Shown: piece after piece, positions 25,392 to 33,867 of the stretch
Position numbering within the stretch: position 1 is the stretch's first letter
Layout: each line of letters begins with the position of its first letter
DNA from: JACCQS01 sp963766765
GTDB lineage: Bacteria > Actinomycetota > Actinomycetes > Mycobacteriales > Geodermatophilaceae
Length of the DNA stretch: 64,000 nucleotides
Direction of reading: 5' to 3'
Assembly (NCBI GenBank): GCA_963766765.1
Contig: CAVYBR010000008.1
Span: 180,541 to 244,540 of the forward strand
Translations under genes and position numbers: made by a program
Notes under the pieces: model-generated
The model's database searches: none
What the model was told of the DNA's origin: nothing
Seen by the model: only the letters and a program-made list of their open reading frames with translations

Positions 25392-26384
25392 TCAGCGGGG
25401 AACTTCGAGCAGGATCTTGCCGATGTGCCGGCTCGACTCGACAATCCGGTGCGCCGCACCGGCCTCGGGCATCGGGACGACGCGGTCGATGATCGGCCGC
25501 ACCCGGCCGTCGGCGACTGCGGGCCAGACGTTCGCCCGTACATCGGCGATGATGGCGCCCTTGCCGGTCGGCCCTTCGACCGGGCGGGCTCGCAGGCCGG
25601 TGGCATGCACCGAGCCGCGCTTGGCCATCAGCGCCCGGAGGTCGAGTTCACCCTGCCGGCCACCCTGCATTCCGATGTTCACCAGCGCGCCGTCCTTGGC
25701 CAGACACGCGATGTTGCGGGCGAGATAGGCGGCGCCCATGTTGTCCAGGATGACGTCGACGCCGCGACCCTCGGTCAGTTCGGCGACCCGCTCCGCGAAG
25801 TCCTCCTCTCGGTAGTTGATCGCCGCAGCGGCGCCCAACTCCACGCAGAAGTCAGCCTTGGCCGGGGATCCCACGGTGACGTAGACCGTTGCTCCGAGCA
25901 TGCGGGCGAGCTGGATGGCGATCGTGCCGATTCCGCTGGACCCGCCGTGGACCAGGAGCGCCTGCCCGTCGGAAAGGCCGGCGAGCATGACGACGTTGGA
26001 CCACACGGTGCAGGTCACCTCGGGGAGACCGGCAGCCGGAACGAGTTCCAGTCCTGCGGGTCGCGGAAGGACTTGCACAGCAGGAACATTCACCTTCTCG
26101 GCATTGCCGCCGCCGGCCAGCAACGCGCAGACCTCATCGCCGACGGACCAGGTGCTGACCTCCTTGCCTACTTCGGAGATCACGCCGCTGCATTCGAGGC
26201 CCAGAATGTCGGAAGCTCCGGGCGGCGGCGGGTAGAAGCCCTGGCGCTGCATGATGTCGGCCCGGTTGACCGCGCTCGCGGCGACGTCGATGACGACCTC
26301 GCCTCGGCCACAGGTGGGATCAGGGACCTCGGTCCAGGTCAGAACCTCAGGGCCGCCGAACGACGGAAGGGTGATGGCGTACAC
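25392..26384 (-). CDS. NAD(P)H quinone oxidoreductase, PIG3 family
   Basis: 330 residues, zinc-independent MDR of the PIG3/TP53I3-like group. ITLPSFGGPEVLTWTEVPDP and ADIMQRQGFYPPPPG are the family N-terminal signatures, NADPH binding is LLVHGGSSGIGTIAIQLARMLG at about 145-166, and YLARNIACLAKDGALVNIGMQGG follows. It is 10 bp downstream of the GntR gene on the same strand, so the regulator probably controls it. Reaction is NADPH-dependent reduction of a quinone or enone. Confidence 0.88.
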   Translation of the reverse strand: MYAITLPSFGGPEVLTWTEVPDPTCGRGEVVIDVAASAVNRADIMQRQGFYPPPPGASDILGLECSGVISEVGKEVSTWSVGDEVCALLAGGGNAEKVNVPAVQVLPRPAGLELVPAAGLPEVTCTVWSNVVMLAGLSDGQALLVHGGSSGIGTIAIQLARMLGATVYVTVGSPAKADFCVELGAAAAINYREEDFAERVAELTEGRGVDVILDNMGAAYLARNIACLAKDGALVNIGMQGGRQGELDLRALMAKRGSVHATGLRARPVEGPTGKGAIIADVRANVWPAVADGRVRPIIDRVVPMPEAGAAHRIVESSRHIGKILLEVPR

Positions 26385-26394
26385 GCGCCCTAAC

Positions 26395-27234
26395 CTAGCG
26401 AGCCGGCGATTCCGGACTTTCTCCGGAGAATGTGTGGTCTGGTGCGGGCTTGATCGGACTTTCTCCGGAAAAAGTCCGGGTGGGTTCCAGGAATCCGCGG
26501 AGCAGGGCTGCAGTTCCGGCCAGGTGCTCGCTCATGGATTTCCGCGCGGCCAGAGGATCACCGTTCAGGACCGCCTCGACGATGGCTCGATGCTGGTCGT
26601 TGGAGTTGCGGATGTTGGCCGGCAACCGGGGGATGGCGTCGAGCAGGTCGTTGACGTCGGTACGGACGTCCGCCACGTAGCCGGCCAGGACCGGGAGTCC
26701 GGCGGCTTCGGCTATCGCCAGATGCAGCCGCGAGTCGATCGGCCGGTAGTCCTCGATCGAAACCGCACAGGACTCCTCCAGTAGCCAGCGCAGCTGGGTA
26801 CGGACTGCCGGCGCGAGCTCCCGAGTCGCGGCAAGCTCGGCGGCACCTACTTCGAGAACCCGCCGAAGTTCGAGCACCTGCGAGATCCGTTCACCGATGC
26901 CGGGCAACGTGCCATCGGCCGGCGCGACGAGCGAAGCCGGACCTGGGCGCCGCCGCATGAACGTGCCACCGCCTCGACCTCGTACGGATTCGAAGAACCC
27001 GGCTTCCACCAAGGACCGCAACGCCTCGCGCAGTGTCTCCCTGGCGACGCCGAGCGAGGCCGCCAGTTCACGTTCGCTGGGCAGCCGCTCGCCAGGATTG
27101 ATGACCCCGAGTTTGCCGGCCTGGAGCAGCCTTTCGACGGTCTCCTCGAAGGTTTGCCCGGTGCGGATCGGCCGGAAAACGGGGCTGTCCACCAAGCGCT
27201 TGCCAGCTCCGGGCATCCCTCCGCGACTGGCCAT
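26395..27234 (-). CDS. GntR/FadR-family regulator with repeat-derived C-terminus
   Basis: 279 residues. The winged helix (PGERLPSERELAASLGVAR, then LREALRSLVEAGFFESVRG) is followed by an FCD effector domain with the metal-site residues in DSRLHLAIAEAAG, QHRAIVEAV and MSEHLAGTAALL. FCD domains bind small carboxylates. The natural fold ends at about residue 252; the remaining residues are encoded by the family A repeat and contain TFSGES twice. The gene is followed closely by the PIG3-type reductase, and a regulator-target operon is likely. Confidence 0.87.
   Translation of the reverse strand: MASRGGMPGAGKRLVDSPVFRPIRTGQTFEETVERLLQAGKLGVINPGERLPSERELAASLGVARETLREALRSLVEAGFFESVRGRGGGTFMRRRPGPASLVAPADGTLPGIGERISQVLELRRVLEVGAAELAATRELAPAVRTQLRWLLEESCAVSIEDYRPIDSRLHLAIAEAAGLPVLAGYVADVRTDVNDLLDAIPRLPANIRNSNDQHRAIVEAVLNGDPLAARKSMSEHLAGTAALLRGFLEPTRTFSGESPIKPAPDHTFSGESPESPAR
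26416..26475 (+). repeat. Family A 60-bp palindromic unit, copy 4 (inside coding sequence)
   Basis: Palindromes 26416-26433 (ACTTTCTCCGGAGAATGT) and 26458-26475 (ACTTTCTCCGGAAAAAGT) with a 24-bp spacer starting GTGGTCTGG. The whole unit is in frame within the 3' end of the gntR gene and supplies its last residues. Confidence 0.9.
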
Positions 27235-27336
27235 GACTCAGTATGACCAAAGGCGCTCCGCCAGCCCGGTCGTTCGGGCGGTACCGCAGCGCCCGTACCG
27301 TCCCGACCCCGGTTCGCCGGCCGGAGCGAGCGCGGC

Positions 27337-28800
27337 TCAGGGCGTGAAGGCCACGTACTTCGTCTCGAGGAACTCCAGCAATCCGTCGTGGGCGCCTTCT
27401 CGGCCAATCCCGCTCATCTTCACCCCACCGAACGGGGCGGCCGGGTCGCTGACCACTCCGCGGTTGATGCCGACCATCCCGGATTCCAGGGCCTCGCTGA
27501 CTCGCAGTCCGCGGCCGAGATCTCCGGTGTAGACGTAGGCCACCAAGCCGAACGGGGTGTCGTTGGCCTTCTCCACTGCCTCGGATTCTGTGCTGAACGT
27601 GGTGATCGGAGCGACCGGGCCGAAGATCTCCTCGCGTAAGCACTCCGCGTCGTCAGACACGTCAACCAGCACGGTCGCGGGGTAGAAGAAGCCGTCGCCG
27701 TCAGGACGCTCGCCGCCGACGAGCGCACGCGCGCCGCGCTCAACCGCCTCTTGTACGAGCCGATCGACCTTGTCGACGGTCGCTTCGTTGACCAGCGGGC
27801 CGAGTTTGACGCCGTCGCCGTCGCCGCGCCCCATCGTCATGGCGCGCATCTTCTCCGCGAGCTTGTCAGCAAAGGACGCAGCCACGGACTCTTCGACATA
27901 GAAGCGGTTGGCCGCCGTGCAGGCTTCGCCGCCGTTGCGCATCTTGGCGAGCATCGCTCCGTCGACCGCGGCCTCCAGGTCGGCGTCGGCGAAGACCAGG
28001 AACGGGGCGTTGCCGCCGAGTTCCATCGAGGTGTTCACGACGTTGTCGGCCGCCAGCTTCAACAGGCCCTGACCGACTTCAGTCGACCCGGTGAACGACA
28101 ACTTGCGGACCCGGAAGTCGGCCAGCGCGGTCTCTGAGATGACCGACGCCTTCTTCGTCGGGAGGACGTTGATAGCGCCCGCCGGCAGGCCCGCATCGCT
28201 GAGGATCTCGGCGATCAGCAGCGCGGTCAGTGGTGTTTCGGCGGCGGGCTTGAGGATCGTCGGGCAGCCCGCGGCGATCGCCGGCCCCCACTTGCGGGTG
28301 GCCATGGCGGCGGGGAAGTTCCACGGGGTGATCAGCAGGGCCACGCCCACTGGCTGGCGGGTCACCAGGATCTTGTTCGCGCCCGCCGGGCCGGTGGTGA
28401 AGTTGCCGTCGATCCGTACGGCCTCCTCGGCGTACCACCGGAAGAACTCAGCGGCATAGGTTGCCTCGGCCTTCGCGTCGGGCAGCGCCTTGCCGTTTTC
28501 CCGGACCATGAGCACGGCGATGTCGTCGAGGTGCTCGGTCATCACCTCGAACGCGGTACGGAGGATCTCGCCCCGTTGCCGCGGCGGCATGGCGGCGAAC
28601 TCCGGCAGGGCGGCGTGGGCCGCATCGATCGCGGCCGTGGTATCCGCGGCAGTGGCGGCGGCGACCGTGCACAGGGTCGTCCCGTCAGCCGGATCGGTCA
28701 CATCGAAGCGCTCGCCGTCGGAGCTCGCCACCCACTTGCCCCCGATGAAGAGGTCGGTGGGTACCCGACTGGACACTCCGGAAATCGACTCGGTCGTCAT
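27337..28800 (-). CDS. gabD: NAD(P)-dependent succinate-semialdehyde dehydrogenase
   Basis: 487 residues of the aldehyde dehydrogenase superfamily, GabD-like. Signatures: LITPWNFPAAMATRKWGPAIAAG (cofactor binding), the catalytic glutamate in MELGGNAPFLVF, the catalytic cysteine in RNGGEACTAANRFYVEE, and KMSGIGREGAHDGLLEFLE at the end. GabD oxidises succinate semialdehyde to succinate in the GABA shunt; substrate is assigned by overall similarity. It is 74 bp downstream of the acyl-CoA ligase on the same strand and may be cotranscribed. Confidence 0.88.
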   Translation of the reverse strand: MTTESISGVSSRVPTDLFIGGKWVASSDGERFDVTDPADGTTLCTVAAATAADTTAAIDAAHAALPEFAAMPPRQRGEILRTAFEVMTEHLDDIAVLMVRENGKALPDAKAEATYAAEFFRWYAEEAVRIDGNFTTGPAGANKILVTRQPVGVALLITPWNFPAAMATRKWGPAIAAGCPTILKPAAETPLTALLIAEILSDAGLPAGAINVLPTKKASVISETALADFRVRKLSFTGSTEVGQGLLKLAADNVVNTSMELGGNAPFLVFADADLEAAVDGAMLAKMRNGGEACTAANRFYVEESVAASFADKLAEKMRAMTMGRGDGDGVKLGPLVNEATVDKVDRLVQEAVERGARALVGGERPDGDGFFYPATVLVDVSDDAECLREEIFGPVAPITTFSTESEAVEKANDTPFGLVAYVYTGDLGRGLRVSEALESGMVGINRGVVSDPAAPFGGVKMSGIGREGAHDGLLEFLETKYVAFTP

Positions 28801-28874
28801 AGCCCCAGCCTCCCAGCGTCAGGGCCGTACGGCTATCCGGAAGCTGCCGTTGCCGCGCCCTTCTGGTCCGGGAG

Positions 28875-30440
28875 TCAGGCCTTGGCCTTCTCCCGCGCCC
28901 GCAGGTCCTTGCGGAAGATCTTGCCGCTGGCCGCCTTCGGGATCGCGTCGAGGAACTCCACGTGCCGCACCTTCTTGTGCGGGGCGACCTTGCTCGTGAC
29001 CCACTCCATGACGTCCTCGGCGGTGAGTTCCTGGCCGGGGGCGGGGACGACGAAGGCTTTCGGCGCTTCGCCGCCTTCCTCGTCATAGACCCCGATCACC
29101 GCCGCGTCAGCGATCGACGGGTGGCCCAGCAGGACGGCCTCGATCTCGGCCGGCGCCACTTGGTAGCCCTTGTACTTGATCAGCTCCTTGACCCGGTCGA
29201 CGATCCAGAAGAACCCGTCGTCATCGACCAGGGCGACGTCGCCGGTGTGCAGCCAGCCGTCGTCGTCCAGGGTTGCGGCGGTGGCCTCGGGGTTGTTCAA
29301 GTAACCCTTCATCACCTGTGGCCCGCGTACCCACAGCTCGCCGCGCTCGCCCTCAGGTGCGTCCTCGCCGGTCTCCGGATCGACCAGTCGCGACTCGGTA
29401 TTGGGCAGCGCCACGCCGACGCAACCGCGGGGCGCCTCCGTACCGTCCGGGGTCGAGTGCGAGACCGGCGACAGTTCGGTCATGCCATACCCCTGACAGA
29501 CCCGCAGGTTCAGCCGCTGCTCACACAAGAGGGCGAGGTCCTGATCCAGTGGGGCGGCGCCGGAGAAGATCACCTTGACCGAGGACAGGTCGTAATTGTC
29601 GACCAGCGGATGCTTGGCCAGCGCCAGGACCATTGGTGGGGCGGCGTAGATGCGGGTCACCTTCTGGTCCTGCAGGGTCTTGAGGAACTGCTCCAGCTCG
29701 AAGCGGGGCAACGTCACCAGCGTTGCGCCCAGGGACAGCCCGATGTTCATCAGCACGGTCAGTCCGTAGATGTGGAAGAACGGGAGTACGGCGATGACCC
29801 GGTCGTTGCCGTCCAGGTGGAACAGCGGCTCGCACTGGCGGATGTTGGCGACCAAGTTGCGATGGGTGAGCATCACTCCCTTGGGCAGCCCGGTCGTACC
29901 CGAGGAGTACGGGAGGGTGATCAGATCGTTGGCTGCATCGATGTCAGCTTCGACCGAAGGACCCTTCGAACTGAGCAGGTCCTGCAGCGATTCGTGGCCT
30001 TCGGCGCCGTCGAGCACGATCACCGCGTCGACCGGATGCTTCTCGACAGCGGCCAGGGCGCGGTCGAGGAACGGCGACACGGTGATCAACAGCTTGGCGC
30101 CGGCGTCATTGAGCTGGAAGGCGATCTCGTCAGGCCCGTACAGGGAATTGATCGTCGTCGAGATGGCGCCGGTTTTGGCGATCCCGTGGAAGATCACCGG
30201 GTAGTAGATCGTGTTTGGGCTGAACACCGCGACTACGTCGCCCTTCGTGATGCCGCGTTCGGCGAGCGCCGCGGCGAAGCGGTCGATATAGCCGGCTAGC
30301 TGGGCGAAGGTCAGCGTCTGGCCGCTGATGCCGTCGACCACCGCTGGGTGGTCCGGCTGGCGAGCGGCGGCTTGCAGTACGTAGTCCGTGGCCGCGATGT
30401 CCGGGATCTCGACGTCGGGGAAGGTGCTTCTGAGTGACAT
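28875..30440 (-). CDS. Acyl-CoA ligase, 4-coumarate-CoA ligase family
   Basis: 521 residues, ANL-superfamily adenylating enzyme. ATP-binding P-loop is LPYSSGTTGLPKGVMLTHRN at about 175-194, A5 motif CQGYGMTELSPVSH, A7 motif WLHTGDVALVDDDGFFWIVD, and the A10 catalytic lysine is in PKAASGKIFRKDL near the C-terminus. The 4CL group activates aromatic or fatty carboxylates with CoA. It is 12 bp from the PaaI-type thioesterase upstream, forming an operon (thioesterase, ligase, then gabD). Confidence 0.88.
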   Translation of the reverse strand: MSLRSTFPDVEIPDIAATDYVLQAAARQPDHPAVVDGISGQTLTFAQLAGYIDRFAAALAERGITKGDVVAVFSPNTIYYPVIFHGIAKTGAISTTINSLYGPDEIAFQLNDAGAKLLITVSPFLDRALAAVEKHPVDAVIVLDGAEGHESLQDLLSSKGPSVEADIDAANDLITLPYSSGTTGLPKGVMLTHRNLVANIRQCEPLFHLDGNDRVIAVLPFFHIYGLTVLMNIGLSLGATLVTLPRFELEQFLKTLQDQKVTRIYAAPPMVLALAKHPLVDNYDLSSVKVIFSGAAPLDQDLALLCEQRLNLRVCQGYGMTELSPVSHSTPDGTEAPRGCVGVALPNTESRLVDPETGEDAPEGERGELWVRGPQVMKGYLNNPEATAATLDDDGWLHTGDVALVDDDGFFWIVDRVKELIKYKGYQVAPAEIEAVLLGHPSIADAAVIGVYDEEGGEAPKAFVVPAPGQELTAEDVMEWVTSKVAPHKKVRHVEFLDAIPKAASGKIFRKDLRAREKAKA

Positions 30441-30452
30441 GAGTGGAGACTC

Positions 30453-30872
30453 CTAGGGTCGGGGCCAGAGCACGGCTTGGGTGCAACGGAACAGTGCGAT
30501 CGTCTTCTCGGTCTGCCGGTGCGTGACCTCGGCGTCCCAGACCTGGGTCGTACGACCTGAATGAACTGCACGAGCGATTGTGTGGAGGTCGCCGTCGCGG
30601 GCGGTACCGAGAAAGTTGGCCTTGAGCTCGATCGTCGTGAACCCCGTGGAGCCCTCGGGCAGCAGGGAGCGGCAGCCGTACCCGCACGCCGTGTCGGCCA
30701 ACCCGACGATCACGGCGGCGTGGAGGTAGCCATTGGGTGCAAGGAGATCGGGCCTGATCGGCACGGTGGCAACGATGCGGCCCGGCTCATGCTCGAGCAC
30801 CTCGAAGCCCAGGAGGCCCGGAAAGGCTCCAACACTGATCGAGTTTAATCCCTCGACGACGCTGGATTCCAT
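30453..30872 (-). CDS. PaaI-family hotdog thioesterase
   Basis: 139 residues with the hotdog fold of the PaaI/YdiI group, which hydrolyses aryl- or acyl-CoA esters. Visible: GFEVLEHEPGRIVATVPIRP, the active-site loop NGYLHAAVIVGLADTACGYG with the conserved Asp, and FTTIELKANFLGTARDGDLH. It is the first gene of the operon with the CoA ligase; the pair may control the level of one CoA ester. Confidence 0.87.
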   Translation of the reverse strand: MESSVVEGLNSISVGAFPGLLGFEVLEHEPGRIVATVPIRPDLLAPNGYLHAAVIVGLADTACGYGCRSLLPEGSTGFTTIELKANFLGTARDGDLHTIARAVHSGRTTQVWDAEVTHRQTEKTIALFRCTQAVLWPRP

Positions 30873-31058
30873 GCGCAGACCTTAGGCGGGCTTGCCGGAC
30901 GCCGGGGAGCCTTGGGCGAGTCCGTGATCTGAATGATGGGAACCGGGGAGGATGTTGATGCATCACAAGACGCGACCAGCCCAGCGTGGCCAGTGATCCA
31001 CCATTGGCCGCAGCACGATGTGTCCCACCTCGACCGCGACGGAGACGACGTCCACCCA

Positions 31059-31364
31059 ATGAAACAGACTGCCGCCATCCTCGGCTTTGCCATCGCGTTT
31101 CTACTCAGCGTGTCCGGCTGCTCCAAGCCGGAGGCGAGCGAGATCTCATCTGCCGTCCAGGCCGATGACCTTGATGCAGAGATGGCGGACTGCTTCGCGC
31201 AAGCAGTTCTCGAGGCCGACATCAGCGGGTCGAGCCTTGACGTCCTCGCCGAGGACGGTATTGCGACCGACGACGGAGGGCAGGTCACCGTCATCAAGGA
31301 CGACATCCCGACGATCCAGGCAGCAGCCAGCGAGTGTGGGTTCGAACTCACTGGTTCGGCCTAG
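31059..31364 (+). CDS. Small lipoprotein, first of a tandem pair
   Basis: 101 residues with a type II signal peptide: hydrophobic AILGFAIAFLLSVSG and lipobox cysteine at residue 21. The mature domain of about 80 residues is acidic and helical (EASEISSAVQADDLDAEMAD) with two cysteines (about 46 and 94) that could form a disulfide. No named family is recognised. The start at 31059 is set by the signal peptide. It is paralogous to the next gene, which starts 15 bp downstream. Confidence 0.65.
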   Translation: MKQTAAILGFAIAFLLSVSGCSKPEASEISSAVQADDLDAEMADCFAQAVLEADISGSSLDVLAEDGIATDDGGQVTVIKDDIPTIQAAASECGFELTGSA

Positions 31365-31379
31365 CTATACCGTGGGACC

Positions 31380-31664
31380 GTGCCCGGCGCCCGTCGTGCT
31401 GCCGCCTGCGTAGCGGCCGCCCTGCTCTTCCTGACCGCCTGCGGCACGCCGTCAGCCGACGACATCACGGCAGCGCTCGTGGACGACGGCGCGGACGAGA
31501 CGGCTGCTCGGTGCATTGCCGAGGAGGCGGTCAAGGGAGACCTGTCGACGGACTCCCTGGATCGGCTGGCCGAGGAGGGGATCATCGACGACAACGGTGA
31601 CGACGTCCAATTCCTGGAGGATGACTCCGCGCTCATCCAGGCGCTGATCACGGCCTGCTTGTAG
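31380..31664 (+). CDS. Small lipoprotein, second of a tandem pair
   Basis: 94 residues from GTG 31380, with signal peptide and lipobox LTAC, cysteine again at residue 21. The mature part (DDITAALVDDGADETAARC, then LSTDSLDRLAEEGIIDDNGD) aligns with that of the preceding gene along its length, keeping two cysteines at about 44 and 93. Function unknown; a secreted small acidic domain of this type could bind a ligand or partner protein at the cell surface. Confidence 0.65.
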   Translation: MPGARRAAACVAAALLFLTACGTPSADDITAALVDDGADETAARCIAEEAVKGDLSTDSLDRLAEEGIIDDNGDDVQFLEDDSALIQALITACL

Positions 31665-31676
31665 CCACACCCAGAT

Positions 31677-31697
31677 ATATGCATGGTGCATGCATAT
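31677..31697. promoter_or_regulatory. MarR operator
   Basis: Perfect inverted repeat ATATGCATG-GTG-CATGCATAT immediately upstream of the marR ATG (31712). MarR proteins bind 16-21 bp palindromes of this kind and repress their own operon. The AT-rich arms probably overlap the -10 region. Confidence 0.65.
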
Positions 31698-31711
31698 GCA
31701 ACACTGCTGGG

Positions 31712-32206
31712 ATGACCGCGACGACCGAGAGCACCTCTGCGGGGCCCGGAACCGAGGTGGCCGGTAGCCAGATCGTGATCGAGGCATTCCGGGTGGCCCG
31801 GGTTCTCGGTTCGGCAGATCGGAGCATCGGCGGACCACCGCGTGCTTGGTTGCTCCACAAGCTCGCGCTGACTCCCGGGGCCCGGGTGGCTGATCTTGCC
31901 GACAGCTGCGGCCTGGACGCCTCGACGGCCAGCCGGCACGTACGAACGCTCGAGGACGCCGGTCTGCTGACCCGACTCGGGGATCCCGACGATCGCCGGG
32001 CCGCTCGGCTGTCCCTGACCAAGGCCGGTCAGGACGCCCTCGACCGCGCCCTGCGGATCCGCGGCGACCTCGTCACCAAGGCGACCGCGCACTGGTCTGA
32101 CGCCGACCAGCGGCGCTTGGCCGAACTACTCACCAGGCTTTCCGGCGATCTTGCCGCTGCCAACACAACGGACCCCGCCCTCACGAAAGGCACCTCCAGC
32201 ACATGA
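31712..32206 (+). CDS. MarR-family transcriptional regulator
   Basis: 164 residues with the MarR winged helix: LLHKLALTPGARVADLADSCG, DASTASRHVRTLEDAGLLTRL and the wing DPDDRRAARLSLTKAGQDAL. The stop overlaps the start of the efflux transporter (ATGA), so the two are coupled; the protein most likely represses this operon and is released by a drug-like ligand. Confidence 0.92.
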   Translation: MTATTESTSAGPGTEVAGSQIVIEAFRVARVLGSADRSIGGPPRAWLLHKLALTPGARVADLADSCGLDASTASRHVRTLEDAGLLTRLGDPDDRRAARLSLTKAGQDALDRALRIRGDLVTKATAHWSDADQRRLAELLTRLSGDLAAANTTDPALTKGTSST

Positions 32207-33843
32207 GCACTGCACCCGAGACCGACCCCGTCGAAGCCGAGGACTCCGAGGAGGAGACCCAGGCCTACTTCACGCACCGCCAGATCATGATCGTCATGTC
32301 CGGGATCATGTCCGGGATGTTTCTGGCCGCGCTGGACCAGAGCATCGTGGGTACGGCCTTGCCGACGATCACCAGCGAACTCGGCGGACTCGACAAACTT
32401 GCCTGGGTCGTGACTGCCTACCTCGTGACAGCAACGGCGGCAACTCCGTTGTGGGGCAAGATTTCTGACCTGTACGGCCGCCGGCTGATCTTCCAGATCG
32501 CGATCTCGATCTTCTTGGTCGGCTCGGTTCTCTGTGGGGTGGCTCAGGACATCACCCAGCTGATCGGCTTTCGGGCGCTGCAAGGTATCGGTGGCGGCGG
32601 CCTGTTCTCGATCGCGCTGGCGATCATCGGCGATGTCGTACCCCCGCGGGAGCGGGGCAAGTACGGCGGCTACTTCGGTGCGGTCTTCGGCGTCTCCAGC
32701 GTTGCCGGTCCCCTGGCCGGCGGCTTCTTCACCGATGGACCCGGCTGGCGCTGGATCTTCTACATCAACGTGCCGATCGGGATCGCCGCCCTGGTGATCA
32801 CCTCGCTCGCCCTGAAGATGCCGGTCATCAAGCGCAAAGTCTCGATCGACTACGCGGGTGCCCTGACGATCGTGGTCGCGGTCACCAGCCTGATCCTGTA
32901 CCTGGAGTGGCGAGGGAAGGACTACGGCTGGACCGACCCCTGGGCGCTGGTCCTGCTGATCACCGCTATCGCCGGGATCGCGATCTTCTACTTCGTCGAG
33001 CGCCGGGCTGAGGAGCCCATCATCCCGATGCGGCTGTTCCGGAACCCGGTGTTCAGCATCGGTGGGCTCTACGCGTTCCTGGCCGGAATTGCGATGTTCG
33101 GTGTGATCATCTTCCTGCCGCTCTACCTGCAGGCCGTGAAGGGCTTCAGCGCAACCGAATCCGGACTGGGCATGTTCCCAGCCGTGCTCGGCATTCTCGG
33201 GTCTTCGATCATCTGTGGGCGGATTCTGGACAAGACCGGCCGCTACAAGGTGTTCCCGATCGTCGGCGCGATCCTGCTGACCATTGCGATCCTGCTGCTG
33301 TCGACGGTCGCCGCGGACACGAACTACTGGTTGGTCGCCGGCTACATGCTGCTCTTCGGGGCCGGCCTCGGTGCTCAGATGCAGACCGTCATGACCGCGA
33401 TCCAGAATGCGGTCAAGATGCGTGACCTGGGTTCGGCCACCGGTTCGGTGACCTTCTTCCGGCAGATGGGTGGCGCCATCGGCGCTTCCGGCTTCGGTGC
33501 GGTGTTCGCTGTCGTACTTGCCAACAATCTCAAGGACGTGTTCGCCGGACTGGGCGGCGGTGCTGGTGCGGCGCCGGTCAGCATCAACACCAATGACGTA
33601 CGGGCGCTGCAGGCGCTGCCGCCCGGTGTCAAAGAGCCGGTGCTGGAGGCCTTCGCGGATGCCCTCGGGACGATGTTCCTGTACGGCGTTCCGGCCGTCC
33701 TCGTGGCCCTGGTCGCTGCGTTCTTCCTCAAGGAAGTGCCGCTGCGGGCTTCCGCCAAGCCGCCGGGCAAGTCGGACAAGCCCAGCGACGACGAAGACGA
33801 GGCGAACGCACAACTCGAAGCGAGTGCCACACCGACTGCCTGA
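32203..33843 (+). CDS. DHA2-family MFS multidrug efflux transporter
   Basis: 546 residues, about 14 membrane segments, EmrB/QacA (DHA2) branch of the major facilitator superfamily. MFLAALDQSIVGTALPTITSELG is the first-helix signature with the conserved Asp; GKISDLYGRRLIFQ is motif A; RALQGIGGGGLFSIALAIIGD is motif B; PLAGGFFTDGPGWRWIFYIN is the motif C region. The C-terminal tail is charged. Proton-driven export of cationic or amphipathic drugs is expected; specific substrate unknown. Confidence 0.92.
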   Translation: MSTAPETDPVEAEDSEEETQAYFTHRQIMIVMSGIMSGMFLAALDQSIVGTALPTITSELGGLDKLAWVVTAYLVTATAATPLWGKISDLYGRRLIFQIAISIFLVGSVLCGVAQDITQLIGFRALQGIGGGGLFSIALAIIGDVVPPRERGKYGGYFGAVFGVSSVAGPLAGGFFTDGPGWRWIFYINVPIGIAALVITSLALKMPVIKRKVSIDYAGALTIVVAVTSLILYLEWRGKDYGWTDPWALVLLITAIAGIAIFYFVERRAEEPIIPMRLFRNPVFSIGGLYAFLAGIAMFGVIIFLPLYLQAVKGFSATESGLGMFPAVLGILGSSIICGRILDKTGRYKVFPIVGAILLTIAILLLSTVAADTNYWLVAGYMLLFGAGLGAQMQTVMTAIQNAVKMRDLGSATGSVTFFRQMGGAIGASGFGAVFAVVLANNLKDVFAGLGGGAGAAPVSINTNDVRALQALPPGVKEPVLEAFADALGTMFLYGVPAVLVALVAAFFLKEVPLRASAKPPGKSDKPSDDEDEANAQLEASATPTA

Positions 33844-33867
33844 GGGTCACCCAAGGCGGGTTTGCGG

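Noticed and set aside
21541..26475. Family A copies as a CRISPR array
   Set aside because: Spacing between copies is kilobases, the repeats are palindromic pairs and the internal spacer is itself conserved.
28801..28874. Riboswitch or leader structure between the acyl-CoA ligase and gabD
   Set aside because: No conserved riboswitch core or clear stem was visible; it is an ordinary operon gap.
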